A stretch of DNA of 64,000 nucleotides from Actinocrinis sp035605935. GTDB taxonomy: Bacteria; Actinomycetota; Actinomycetes; Streptomycetales; Catenulisporaceae. The notes beneath the pieces were generated by a model that had not been told where the DNA came from, ran no database searches, and saw only the letters and a program-made list of their open reading frames with translations. The stretch lies in NCBI RefSeq assembly GCF_035605935.1, contig NZ_DATNGK010000277.1, forward strand, positions 9,131 through 73,130, given 5' to 3'. The translations under genes were made by a program, and so were the position numbers. Positions 7,866-17,600 of the stretch are shown in pieces; positions within the stretch are counted from its first letter, which is position 1; each line of letters opens with the position of its first letter.

Positions 7866-10661
7866 GTGCACAAACCCGCAACGCTTCATCGCACCCGGAC
7901 GGCGGCCCTCGCCCTGGTCACCGTGTCCGCATCACTATTCGCGTCCTACGCCGGCGCGCCGCATGCCGCGGCGGCGTCGAGTGCCTGCCCGTGGGTCGGT
8001 TCCACGGCGCCGATCTCGCAGCGGGTCAGCCAGTTGCTGGCCAAGATGACCACCGCGCAGGAGGTCACGCTACTGACCGGCGCCTCGGGGTCCAGTTACG
8101 TCGGATTCACGCCCGCCATCGGCTCGCTCTGCATCCCGGCGCTGAACCTGGAGGACGGCCCGGCAGGCGTCGGCGACGGCATGACCGCAGTCACCCAGCT
8201 GCCCGCCCCGGTCGACGTCGCCGCGAGCTGGGACACCGCCGCGGAACAGCGCTACGGCCAGGTGATCGGCGCCGAACAGGTATCTAAGGGAACGACGATA
8301 GACCTGGGGCCGACCATCAACATCGTGCGTGACCCGCGCTGGGGCCGCGCCTTCGAATCCGTTGGCGAAGACCCATACCTCAACGGCACGCTCGGCGCCG
8401 CGGACATCGAGGGCGTGCAGTCCACGGGTGACCTCGCCCAGGTGAAGCACTTGGCCGTATACAACCAGGAGACCAACCGCAACACGCCGTCCGACAACGC
8501 GATCATCAGCACCCGGACTCTCCAGGAGATCTACCTCCCGGCGTTCCACGACTCGGTCTCGCAGGGTGCCGCATCGTCGGTGATGTGCTCCTACAGCACC
8601 ATCAACGGCACCTATGCCTGCCAGAACCCGTATCTGCTCACCACCGCGCTGCGCCAGCAGTTCGGCTTCACCGGCTTCGTCACCTCGGACTGGGGGGCGA
8701 CGCATGCGACCTCGGCGTCGGCGAACGCGGGCCTGAATCAGGACATGCCCGGAAACGACGGCTACTACGGCAGCACCCTGACGAACGCGGTATCGAGCGG
8801 CTCCGTCTCGAAGTCGACGCTGGACGCGCTGACCTCGCAGGTGCTCACCGAGATGTTCGGGTTCGGCCTCTTCGACAAGGCGCCCGCCGGCTCGCCCGGA
8901 CAGACCGCGACCAGCGCCGCGCACGTGGTCTCCGCACGCCAGCTCTCTGAGGAAGGCACGGTGCTGCTGAAGAACAGCGGCCGCACGCTGCCATTCGGCT
9001 CCAGTACCTCGTCGATCGCGGTCATCGGCACGGACGCGTCGAGCAGCCCGATGACCGACGGCGGCGGCAGCGCCGGGGTCAACTCCAGCGGCACGGTCAC
9101 CCCGCTGCAAGGCATTACCTCGCGGGCCGGCAGTGGGATCAAGGTCAGCTACAACGACGGTTCCAACAGCAGTTCCGCCGCGTCGCTGGCGGCCTCGTCC
9201 TCCGTCGCCGTGGTCTTCGTCAACAAGGGCGAGTCCGAGGGCAGCGACCTGGGCACCATCGATCTGACCAGCGCGCAGAACTCGCTGATCTCCGCGGTCG
9301 CCGCCGCGAACCCGCACACGGTCGTGGTGCTCAACACCGGCTCCGCGGTCACCATGCCGTGGCTCGGCTCGGTCGCCGGCGTATTCGAGGCCTGGTACCC
9401 GGGCCAGGAGGACGGCAACGCCATCGCCGCGCTGCTGTTCGGTGACGTGAATCCGTCCGGAAAGCTGCCGGTCACCTTTCCGGCCTCGCTGTCGCAGGTT
9501 CCTGCGAACACCGTCGCGCAGTGGCCAGGCACCAACGGTCAGGTGCAGTACTCCGAAGGCCTGAACGTCGGCTACCGCTACTACGATGCCAACAACCTTA
9601 CGCCGCTGTTCCCGTTCGGGTTCGGTCTCTCCTACACCAGCTTCTCCTTCAGTAACCTAAGTATCAGCAGCCTGCCACGAGGCGGAGCCGCGACCGTCAC
9701 TGCCACGGTGACCAACACCGGCTCACGCGAGGGCGCCGAAGTCGCGCAGCTGTACGTCACCGACCCGGCCGCGTCCGGCGAGCCGCCAAAGCGGCTCGAA
9801 GGCTTCGCCCGCGTCGATCTCCAGCCCGGCCAGAGCAGCACGGTCACCTTTCCGCTGAGCCAGGCCAACCTCCAGTACTGGAACGCCTCGACGAGCGCCT
9901 GGGCGGTGAGCGCCGGCAACTACACGATCTCGGTCGGCGACTCGGACCGGAATCTGCCGCTGACTGGCACCTTGTCGGTGACCTCCGCGCAGATCGGGCA
10001 GCCGGTCACCGTGACGAACCCGGGCCCGCAGGAAGGCATCGCCGGGAACGCGGTCAGCGTGCCGATCTCGGCCAGCGACAGCACCAGCGGCCAGACGCTT
10101 AGCTATTCGGCCGCCGGCCTGCCTGCCGGTACCTCGATCAACTCGGGCACCGGCGCGATCACCGGCACGCCGACCGCCGCGGGGACGAGCACTGTCACGG
10201 TCACCGCGAAGGACGGTTCCGGCGCGGTCGCGAGCGTCAGCTTCATCTGGACGGTCGCGCCGGCCGGGTCGAGCGGCAACGGCGGAACCGGACAAGTGAC
10301 CGGGTATCAGGGTCTTTGCCTGGACGTGCGCGCCGCTAACAGCGCGGACGGCACCCCGGTTCAGGTCTACACGTGCAACGGCACCAACGCGCAACAGTGG
10401 ACAGTCGCATCGAACAGCACGTTGCAGGCGCTCGGGAAGTGCCTCGACGTGAGCGGCGGCGGGACGGCCAACGGCACCAAGGTTCAGCTGTACACGTGTA
10501 ATGGTACCGGCGCGCAGGTATGGCAGCCGCAGTCCACCGGCGCGCTGCTCAACCCGCAGTCCGGCAAGTGCCTCGACGACACAGGATTCGGCGGTTCCGG
10601 AACACAGGTGCAGATCTGGTCGTGCACCGGAGGCACGAACCAGGCGTGGACCCTGCCGTAA
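7866..10661 (+). CDS. Secreted GH3 beta-glucosidase-type enzyme with Ig-like and ricin-type lectin (CBM13) domains
   Basis: 931 residues from GTG 7866 (AGGAG at 7856-7860). Signal peptide 1-38 ends AHAAAA. The GH3 barrel shows DGPAGVGDG, DPRWGRAFESVGEDPYL, KHLAVYNQETNR, and SDWGATH with the nucleophile Asp near residue 275. It is followed by the GH3 C-terminal domain, a fibronectin III-like domain (about 605-670), a putative-Ig (He_PIG-like) domain (about 709-798), and a ricin B-type lectin with three CLDV/CLDD-Q-W repeats (about 809-931). Predicted to release glucose from beta-glucans outside the cell, with the lectin anchoring it to polysaccharide. Its lectin module is a close paralogue of the one on the GH30 enzyme at 35625-37535. 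Confidence 0.93.
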   Translation: MHKPATLHRTRTAALALVTVSASLFASYAGAPHAAAASSACPWVGSTAPISQRVSQLLAKMTTAQEVTLLTGASGSSYVGFTPAIGSLCIPALNLEDGPAGVGDGMTAVTQLPAPVDVAASWDTAAEQRYGQVIGAEQVSKGTTIDLGPTINIVRDPRWGRAFESVGEDPYLNGTLGAADIEGVQSTGDLAQVKHLAVYNQETNRNTPSDNAIISTRTLQEIYLPAFHDSVSQGAASSVMCSYSTINGTYACQNPYLLTTALRQQFGFTGFVTSDWGATHATSASANAGLNQDMPGNDGYYGSTLTNAVSSGSVSKSTLDALTSQVLTEMFGFGLFDKAPAGSPGQTATSAAHVVSARQLSEEGTVLLKNSGRTLPFGSSTSSIAVIGTDASSSPMTDGGGSAGVNSSGTVTPLQGITSRAGSGIKVSYNDGSNSSSAASLAASSSVAVVFVNKGESEGSDLGTIDLTSAQNSLISAVAAANPHTVVVLNTGSAVTMPWLGSVAGVFEAWYPGQEDGNAIAALLFGDVNPSGKLPVTFPASLSQVPANTVAQWPGTNGQVQYSEGLNVGYRYYDANNLTPLFPFGFGLSYTSFSFSNLSISSLPRGGAATVTATVTNTGSREGAEVAQLYVTDPAASGEPPKRLEGFARVDLQPGQSSTVTFPLSQANLQYWNASTSAWAVSAGNYTISVGDSDRNLPLTGTLSVTSAQIGQPVTVTNPGPQEGIAGNAVSVPISASDSTSGQTLSYSAAGLPAGTSINSGTGAITGTPTAAGTSTVTVTAKDGSGAVASVSFIWTVAPAGSSGNGGTGQVTGYQGLCLDVRAANSADGTPVQVYTCNGTNAQQWTVASNSTLQALGKCLDVSGGGTANGTKVQLYTCNGTGAQVWQPQSTGALLNPQSGKCLDDTGFGGSGTQVQIWSCTGGTNQAWTLP

Positions 10662-10684
10662 CGCGGCGGCGTGACAGCTTGAAA

Positions 10685-10717
10685 CACGCGGCGGCCGCTG
10701 CGAACGGCCGCCGCGTG
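10685..10717. terminator. Hairpin between the convergent GH3 and GH64-like genes
   Basis: CACGCGGCGGCCG and CGGCCGCCGCGTG form a perfect 13-bp stem with a 7-nt loop, 24 bp after the GH3 stop. There is no U-tract, as is usual for actinomycete terminators; it can serve both strands. Confidence 0.75.
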
Positions 10718-10738
10718 CGTCTTCCCTCGATCCCTGAG

Positions 10739-12565
10739 TTACCAGCCGACAGCTACGACCATGTACTGCGGGTTGTTCACCGAAATGTCAGAGGACTGAC
10801 CCGCATCGTCGTCGTAGGGGAAGCCATATTGCAGGCCGTTGATGGCGTTCAGGTGCCAGAACTGTGCGTAGTAGTTCGCCGGGGCGGCTTGGTAGAAGTT
10901 GCTCGGGATGGACTGCTGCGACGCCGGCAACTGTGCGACGTGCCGGTTCAGGCCCGCGCACAGCGTCGGGTTGGCGGACAGCGTTCCGCCGCAGCCGAAG
11001 ATCTGCGCCGTGCTGTCGCTGGAGTCGCCGTTCGCCGCCGCGTAACCGGTCAGGTAGTTCGCGTACGCGCCTGCGGGCTGGAAAGCCGGATCGTTGCCGG
11101 GCGAGGGGATTCCGTACGGCGCCTGGTCAGTCGCCAGCTCCTTGAACTCGGTCGGCACCGAGCTCTGGAACCGGGCGAAGGTGGCGCTGCGGCTCTCCTG
11201 GAAGGTGGCGTAGTTCTCGCCGACCTCCTGCTGCGAGCCGTCGTGGCTGTGCACGAGCAGCGCGAGCTTCAGGCCGAATCGGTCGACCCGCGTGGTGTCC
11301 ACGTTGATGAACGTGGATCCGACCGTGAACTCGATGAAGTCGTAGTACTGACCGTTGGGCTGGCCCAGGTAGAAGTACATCCGGCCGGCCGAGTTCGCGG
11401 GCATGTCGATGTACGGCTGCTGCGCGATCGACGCGGTCTGGCCGTTGAAGCTCCAGTAGACCTGACTGTCCGGGTATTGGCCGTTCGTCTGGTTGGTGAT
11501 CTTGACTTCCAGTACGTGCGTGGCCGCCGGGATGCTGCCGGTGTCGCCCCAGAACGAGGCTGGCGGAGCACCGCTGCCGCTGCCACCGCCTCCGCTGGAG
11601 CCTGTCGGGCTGGGTGAGGGCGAGGGGCTGCCGGTGCCGCCGCTGGTGAAGACCTGGAACTCCCAAAGCGAGTAGCCGTACTGGGTGCCCCGCGCAGTGC
11701 CGTACATGCGGATGTAGCGGCCTGATCCAGAAACGGTCAGGTTCTGCGTTCCGCCGATCCCGGTCGTGGTCGAGTAGATCGAGGTCCAGTTGGCCGCATC
11801 GTTCGAGGTCTGAATCTGGAACGCCTTGCCGTATGCGGCTTCCCAATCCAGCGTCACGCCGCAGATGGACTGCGCGCTGCCGAGATCGAGCTGGAGCCAC
11901 TGCGGGTCGCTGAACCCGGAGGACCAGCGGGTGCCGGTGTTGCCGTCGACGGCGTTGGCGGCCGGGAAGGTCGCGTTCTCAAGCGAAGATGCCGTGGCCG
12001 TATGCCCGAGCGCTGCGTTAGTCGTTCCGCAGCCGCCTCCAGCGCCGAGGCTGCCGTACACCTGGAACTCCCAAAGGGAGTAGCCGTACGGTGTCGCCCG
12101 CGTCGTGCCGTACATGCGCACGTAGCGGCCGGTGCCGGTGATGTTAAGGGTCTGCGTTCCGCCGGTGCCGGTCGTGGTCGAGTAGATCGAGGTCCAGTTC
12201 GCGTTGTCATTCGAGGTCTGGATCTGGAATCCGCTCGCGTAGGCGGCCTCCCATTGCAGCACCACCTGCGTGATGCCGGCCGACGCGCCGAGGTCCACCT
12301 CGATCCACTGCGGATCGCTGAACGCCGACGACCATCGCGTGCCGGTGTTGCCGTCAGTGGCGTTCGATGCCGGGAACGTCGCGTTTTCCAAGGATGAGGC
12401 GGTGGTCGGCTTGCCCTGGGACAGCAGGGTGGGCGCCGCGGTCGCCTCCATCGACACCGCGGTCAGCAGGCCGGCGGTGGTCACGGCGACCACCGCTGCG
12501 GTGACCAGCGCGCGCACACGCGACCGGCGCCGCGGCCGGTCGGGGGAATGGTGAACCAAGCGCAT
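10739..12565 (-). CDS. Secreted GH64-like beta-1,3-glucanase with two F5/8 type C (CBM32-like) domains
   Basis: 608 residues. An Arg-rich signal peptide (PRRRSRVRALVTAAVVAVTTAGLL, cleavage near ATAAP) is followed by two near-identical discoidin/F5-8C domains (about 45-165 and 180-300; each has SLENATFP-A-N-A-DGNTGTRWSS and GYSLWEFQV). A Ser-Pro/Gly linker (308-335) leads to a GH64/thaumatin-like catalytic region (340-608) with VDTTRVDRFGLKLAL, NFYQAAPANYYAQFWH and INGLQYGFPYDDDAGQSSD. Expected to hydrolyse beta-1,3-glucan such as laminarin or fungal wall glucan. The catalytic assignment rests on remembered family motifs. A perfect 18-bp palindrome at 12745-12762 lies upstream. Confidence 0.85.
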   Translation of the reverse strand: MRLVHHSPDRPRRRSRVRALVTAAVVAVTTAGLLTAVSMEATAAPTLLSQGKPTTASSLENATFPASNATDGNTGTRWSSAFSDPQWIEVDLGASAGITQVVLQWEAAYASGFQIQTSNDNANWTSIYSTTTGTGGTQTLNITGTGRYVRMYGTTRATPYGYSLWEFQVYGSLGAGGGCGTTNAALGHTATASSLENATFPAANAVDGNTGTRWSSGFSDPQWLQLDLGSAQSICGVTLDWEAAYGKAFQIQTSNDAANWTSIYSTTTGIGGTQNLTVSGSGRYIRMYGTARGTQYGYSLWEFQVFTSGGTGSPSPSPSPTGSSGGGGSGSGAPPASFWGDTGSIPAATHVLEVKITNQTNGQYPDSQVYWSFNGQTASIAQQPYIDMPANSAGRMYFYLGQPNGQYYDFIEFTVGSTFINVDTTRVDRFGLKLALLVHSHDGSQQEVGENYATFQESRSATFARFQSSVPTEFKELATDQAPYGIPSPGNDPAFQPAGAYANYLTGYAAANGDSSDSTAQIFGCGGTLSANPTLCAGLNRHVAQLPASQQSIPSNFYQAAPANYYAQFWHLNAINGLQYGFPYDDDAGQSSDISVNNPQYMVVAVGW

Positions 12566-12744
12566 GACTTCTCTCTTCGCGCAGACGAGGACAAATGGAC
12601 CGTCGGCGAGGGAGGCGGCCCGGTCGGCGGCGTGCCAGAGGCGTGGGAGACCTCTGCGGCTCAGGCGGCACGGCCGGGCGGTCGGCTGCCGCGGATGAGG
12701 CGATGAGCGATTCGCTGTGAAGGGATTCGCTGCGAGCTGAAGGT

Positions 12745-12762
12745 TCGGAGAGCGCTCTCCGA
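12745..12762. promoter_or_regulatory. LacI-type operator palindrome
   Basis: TCGGAGAGCGCTCTCCGA, a perfect 18-bp palindrome centred on GC. It has the GAGCGCTC core of LacI-family operators that control sugar and glucan utilisation genes in actinomycetes (CebR-type TGGGAGCGCTCCCA). It lies about 180 bp before the GH64-like start. No lacI-type gene is in the window, so the regulator would act in trans. Confidence 0.65.
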
Positions 12763-12961
12763 GGCGACTCGAAAGTCAGCGTGCTCGCGCGGCGCGCGGC
12801 TGTCAAGGGTGAGGGAAATGGCGGGCCTGCGGCACTTGCCAGCGAAGGGGTCACGGCGCCGCAGGCCCTGCGGAAGCGATTGCCAAGGGGTGTTCGGGCA
12901 CACCCTTTGCAATCACCTCACGGACTAACAGGGACACCCGGCGCTCATTGCGTTACACACA

Positions 12962-12989
12962 CGCTGACCGGCGAGAACGGCGGTCAGCG
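12962..12989 (-). terminator. Hairpin after the anti-sigma-like gene
   Basis: CGCTGACCG and CGGTCAGCG form a 9-bp perfect stem around a 10-nt loop, 17 bp past the stop codon of the minus-strand gene ending at 13006. Confidence 0.55.
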
Positions 12990-13005
12990 CGAGCGCGAGT
13001 CGGAG

Positions 13006-13776
13006 TCAGTCGGTGGCGCTCGGGGATGGGGCGACGGTCGTGGTGTTGGAGGACGATGTGCTCGACTTGAGCAACTGGTTGCAGTACGCGTGGACCTTGT
13101 TCTCCGAGCCTGCGGCCGCGATCAATCGCGCCTGATCCTGCGCGCTCATCGTCGTCTTCCAGCTGTTTCCGCTGCCCTTGACCTGCGTGCACAGGGTGTA
13201 AAGCGACGCTTCGGTCGCGCTGGGCGAGGCTGTCGAGACCCCCGCCCCGGGAGCGCTTGTCGATGGGGCGCCGGCCCTGTTCACGCTCGATGCCGAGGCC
13301 AAGGCGGAGGCCGATGCGATCGAGTTAGGGCCCGTGCTCACGGTTGGCGCCGGGTTCGCCGGGGCGGAGCCGTTGCCGCTCGGCGTACCGCCGTTCTGCG
13401 AGGGCGCGGGAACGCCGATGCCGCCGAACACGTGATGTACGAACGACTGCACCGGAGAAGGCAGCATTCCCGTGCTCGAGATCGCGATGCTGATGCCGAG
13501 AACGAACACGAACGCCACCGCGCACTTCATCATGAACGACAGTCGCGGGGCACCGCCGGCGGACCGAACGTCCGGCTGGGTCGCGCCCTCGCTCTCGATC
13601 GGGCTGAGCGCGGTGATCGGTTCGGTAGCGGCGACCCCGGCTTCCACCGCGACGCCGGCGGTGTGGAACATGGTCAGCACGTTCGCTAGATCCCGCGCGT
13701 CCTCCTCCTCCGGAAGCGGCGGCGCGGCGGCCGCGGCGAGCACGGTGTCAAGATTGCGGCTGCGCCTCTCGTTCAT
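13006..13776 (-). CDS. Single-pass membrane protein, probable anti-sigma factor partner of the ECF sigma factor
   Basis: 256 residues. The cytoplasmic N-terminus (1-80: NLDTVLAAAAAPPLPEEEDARDLANVLTMF) is followed by one transmembrane helix (MMKCAVAFVFVLGISIAISSTGML, about 81-104) and an exterior Ser/Ala/Pro-rich stretch ending in a small two-cysteine segment (LYTLCTQVKG...AYCNQLL). ATG 13776 overlaps the sigma factor stop by 4 bp (ATGA), so the two are co-translated. Position and topology are those of anti-sigma factors, but I see no HxxxCxxC zinc motif, so the role is inferred from context. The neighbouring glycosidase genes suggest an external cue linked to polysaccharides. Confidence 0.75.
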   Translation of the reverse strand: MNERRSRNLDTVLAAAAAPPLPEEEDARDLANVLTMFHTAGVAVEAGVAATEPITALSPIESEGATQPDVRSAGGAPRLSFMMKCAVAFVFVLGISIAISSTGMLPSPVQSFVHHVFGGIGVPAPSQNGGTPSGNGSAPANPAPTVSTGPNSIASASALASASSVNRAGAPSTSAPGAGVSTASPSATEASLYTLCTQVKGSGNSWKTTMSAQDQARLIAAAGSENKVHAYCNQLLKSSTSSSNTTTVAPSPSATD

Positions 13777-14420
13777 TCGGCCACCTCCGGCACGGCAGCC
13801 CCGGCCCCGGTCCCGGCGCGCTCCACATCCAGGAGATCATCGCCGTCGATGACCGTCGCCAGACGCCGCAGTCCACGCATCGCCGCAATGCGTATGGCAC
13901 CCGGACGCTTCCCCAGCACCTCCGCGGTCTGCGTTACGTCAAGCCCGACGACCACACGAAGCATCACGGCCTCAGCCTGGTTCGCTGGCAGTTCGGAGAT
14001 AAGACGCAACGCTTGGCGCGTGGCCAAGTGCTCTACCGCTTCACGTGCCGGATCGTCCCGCGAGGCGCGGTCCGGAGCCGCGTACAGGCCGGCCGGGTCC
14101 TCCTTGCGGCGTCCGCTGCGGCGCAACTCCTCCAGCGCGCGGTTGCGAGCCACCCGAAACAGCCACACCCGAAACCCGGTCGCGTCGCCGCGAAACCGCC
14201 GTATGTCCCGGGCCGCTTGGAGCCAGGTCTCCGAGGCGACGTCTTCGGCGGCCTGTCCGACGACGACTCTCAGGTAGCGCAGCACCGGAGGGTTCAGCGC
14301 GTGCCAGAGCTCCGCCATGCCGGACTCATCCCCGGCCCTCGCGGAGTCGAGAACGCTGTCCAGGTCGCCGCCGCTCACCTCCGCCGGCTCCTCGCCCTCA
14401 TGAGAACACTGACTCGACAT
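13773..14420 (-). CDS. ECF-type RNA polymerase sigma factor
   Basis: 215 residues. Region 2 is seen at about 40-110 (ELWHALNPPVLRYLRVVVGQAAEDVASETWLQAARDI, then FRVWLFRVARNRALEELRR), and region 4 at about 135-190 (LPANQAEAVMLRVVVGLDVTQTAEVLGKRPGAIRIAAMRGLRRLA), the HTH that reads the -35 element. Start ATG 14420 follows a GCAGGAGGGGC ribosome-binding site. Forms a two-gene operon with the membrane protein downstream, the usual sigma/anti-sigma arrangement, and sits between two secreted glycanase genes on the same strand. Confidence 0.92.
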   Translation of the reverse strand: MSSQCSHEGEEPAEVSGGDLDSVLDSARAGDESGMAELWHALNPPVLRYLRVVVGQAAEDVASETWLQAARDIRRFRGDATGFRVWLFRVARNRALEELRRSGRRKEDPAGLYAAPDRASRDDPAREAVEHLATRQALRLISELPANQAEAVMLRVVVGLDVTQTAEVLGKRPGAIRIAAMRGLRRLATVIDGDDLLDVERAGTGAGAAVPEVAE

Positions 14421-14516
14421 GCCCCTCCTGCAACCCGGATCATTTCACAGCACCGCCGCCAGACCCAGACCCTGTGACCGGTGTGTTCGTTTGAAAGGGC
14501 GACGCACAAGAATGCG

Positions 14517-14549
14517 ACCGGGCTCCCCGATGGCGCTGGGGAGCCCGGT
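14517..14549 (-). terminator. Hairpin after the GH87-type gene
   Basis: ACCGGGCTCCCC and GGGGAGCCCGGT make a perfect 12-bp stem with a 9-nt loop, 66 bp beyond the stop of the large gene, separating it from the sigma factor operon on the same strand. Confidence 0.7.
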
Positions 14550-14614
14550 GTCCGTCGGCCGAGGCCCGACGCGATCAGCGGCGCTCGGCGGTCCTCGCCG
14601 CGGTCAACGGCCGG

Positions 14615-17600
14615 CTAGGGATTGACGGTGATGGTGAAGGTGCTGGTCGAGGTGTTCTGGATGTTGACGTCGTTGTCACTCTCCACCAGATGGTTGAACG
14701 TCACCGAACCGACCGGTGGGCCCTGACCGGCCTCGGGCAGCGGGTTGGCCCAGACGCCGAAGCCCGACTTTCCGTTGCCGAATCCGTCGTTGTCCGCGTG
14801 CGCTCCGGTGATGGTGGTGTTGGTGAAGACCGTGTCCTGGAACGGATACTGCGCGGTGTTGCCCACGTAGTCCGTCTGGAACATGATCCCGGTGTAGGTC
14901 GGATCGGTGATGGTCGAGTCGTTGATCCTGATGCCCTGGAACGGGTTGGTCGCCGAGAACATCCAGATCGCGCCGAACGCCTGGTTGCCCCAGAAGTGGC
15001 CGCCGTCCCGAGCCAGCGAGAAGTTGGCGATGGTGGTCGGCGGGCTGTCCTCGAACCCTTCGAACGCGAAGCCGAAGTTCAGCGAACTGACCGTCAGGCC
15101 CGGGTAGCACAAGGTGTCGGCCACGTAGAAGTTCTGGACCGTGTTGTTGAACCCGCCGTAGATCGCCACACCCGCGGCCCGCCACGGGGTCAGCGCGGTG
15201 ACGTTCTGGATGGTGTTGCCGGTCTCCTTGCATCCGGAGCAACTGTCCTGCGCGGCGAACAGCGCGAAGCTGTCGTCGCCGGTCGTGCGGGCCTCGTCGT
15301 TGGAGATCAGGTTGCCCTGGCTTCCGTTGGTGAGGTTGATGCCGTCCGCCAGCGTGTCGCGGATGCGCAGGTTGGTGAAGGTCGAGTTCTTGACGGCTGT
15401 CAGACCCCAGACACCGACCACGTTGTGCTCGATCCACAGGTTGTCGATCGTGATATTCGAGATGTTGGTCAGCTGGAAGGTGTGCCCTGGGCCGTCTTGG
15501 CGGGTGGTGTAGTTGCCGAACCAGGCGAATCCGCTGAAGGACGAGCCGTTCGCGGTGGACTGCACGTCCCAGCCGGTGTCGGTGTTCGTCTGGCTTTGCG
15601 GCGCGACGAACTGTGTGTACCAGACGCCGGCGCCGACGATCTTGACCGCCTTGCCGTATACCGTCAGCCGCCCGGTCAGCGAGTACTGACCGGCCGGCAG
15701 GTACACGCCGGTGTGCGCGCCAGTGCTGTCCTGGATCACCGTGTCGATCGCGTTCTGCACGTCCTGCTGGGTGAAGCCCGCGGGGACGACCAGGTGCGCC
15801 GGGTCCGGGTTGGCTATCTGGCTCGCCTGCTCCAGGTTCATGAAGTCGACCGCGTACTGGGAGCTGTTCGAGGAGTCCTTCTGCAGCTTGAACACCGTGC
15901 CCTTGGGGTACGAAGTCGGCAGTAAGAACCCTGATTCGTCGTAGATATGCCGCGGCGAGCCCGCGCCTGGCGAGTCGCCGGGACCGGTCTCCGCGCCGTA
16001 CAGCCACGCGTAGTGCGAGGTCAGGCTCAGCGGTTCGACCAGCGTTCCGTTCGCGTACAGGTCGAGGGTGGCGTTGATGCCGCCGCCGGCAGAGGCGTCC
16101 GGGATCGAGTAGCGCAGGTCGAAGGTGTTGGTGGATTCGCGTGAAGTCCAGCTGATCGAGTCGCCCGTGCCGTTCAGCGTGACGGCCTTTCGGCCCGACG
16201 CCTCGCCAGCTAGGTCACCGATGGTGCGGTTCGGCCCGATCACCGTCGCGCCGCCGCCGAGCTGACCGTTCTCCGCCTCGTACATGTCGTAGGGCATGTT
16301 CGCGCCCTGGCCGACGAAGATCGCGGTGTCGCTGGTGTTGTTGCCTTGCTTGACCGGCAGTTCGTTAGCGTCGACGGCGATGACCGTGTGCGCGGTGTAC
16401 TTGCCGTTGGTCGCTGTCCAGGTGCCCATGTCGACGTTGGCGGACGCACCGGAGGCCAGCGTGCCGTTGTACGCGCCGATCAGAGTCTTGACGGTATTGC
16501 CGTTCGAGTCGAGCAGGGTGAGCGTGATGTTGTGCGCGCCGGAGTCCGTCGCGATCGTGCCCTGATTCTTGAGCGCCACGGTGAAGTCCACCGAGTTGCC
16601 CGCGGCCGGGTTGCCCGGCGTCCAGTTCACCGAAGCGGCGACCAGATCAGAGCTCTGCACCGGCTTCACCGCGAGGCCGGTCGGGTTCGTGTAGCTCTGG
16701 TTGTTCTGCAGCTCGAAGTTCTTCTTCGACTCGTCGACCGTCGTCTTGAGCTGGTACGTGCCGGCGCTCTGCGTGCCGAGGCTGGCCGTGACGGTCTGTG
16801 TGGCTCCCGGTGCGAGCGCGCCGACCGAGGTCGAGGCGATCTTGTTCGAGCCGAGGTAGAAATTCACGTCGGTGGCCACCGAGGCGGCGGTTCCGGCGTT
16901 CTGCACCACGGCGGAAGCGGTGATCGAGTCGGTCTCGACCGGCGCGGACGGAGTCCACGAGCTGCTGGCGACGGTGAGGTCCGGGTTCGGCGCCGGGGTG
17001 CCGAAGACCTGGAGCTCGGCGCACTGGCCGCCGGGCGCACCGCTGTTGCTGGTGATCGATATCTCGACGTCGGCGACGCGCGCGGTCACCGGGATGGTCA
17101 CCGAGTTCTGGTTGCTGTTCGGGTCGAAGCTGTAGCTGCGCGCCGAGACCAGGGTGCTGAACGCGGTCGCGCTCTGTTCGCGCCCGAGCACCGCGATGGT
17201 CTGGGTGCGCGCCGACCAGGCGGCGGCTGGGTTGAGCTTGACCACGACGGAGGTGATGTCGGCGTTGGCGCCGAGGTGGACAGTCAGGTTGCTGGGATAG
17301 GAGGAGCCCTCGAAGTACGTCGTCGCGTCGCCGTCGTCGGCGTTGGCCGGTGCGTAAGTGTAGGTATACGGCGTTCCGTCGATCGGCTTGTTCAGCGCCA
17401 GATTGGTGGAGTTTCCACCGCTTCCGGTGCGAGTGACCGTGTTGCTCGGCGAGGACTCGAGTCCGGCCGCGTTGGTCGCCGTGACGTAGTAGGAGGCGGT
17501 GAGTGTGTCAGAGATCGAGTCCGTGTATGTCAGGGTGCTGCCGGATACGGACGCGATCTTCGACGAGTTTCGGTAGACGTTGTAGCCGGTCACGCCGACC

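Larger units (their letters stand above)
12566..13005. other. 440-bp intergenic region upstream of the GH64-like gene
   Basis: No convincing coding frame. It holds the LacI-type palindrome (12745-12762) and, at the far end, a hairpin terminating the sigma/anti-sigma operon (12962-12989). The rest is GC-rich spacer in which I recognise nothing further. Confidence 0.6.

Noticed and set aside
14676..16007. Long open frames antisense to or in other frames of large genes (e.g. opposite the GH87-type gene and leuS)
   Set aside because: They are expected in high-GC DNA: composition is Arg/Ala/Pro-rich, with no domains, no ribosome-binding sites, and third-position GC matching the other frame.
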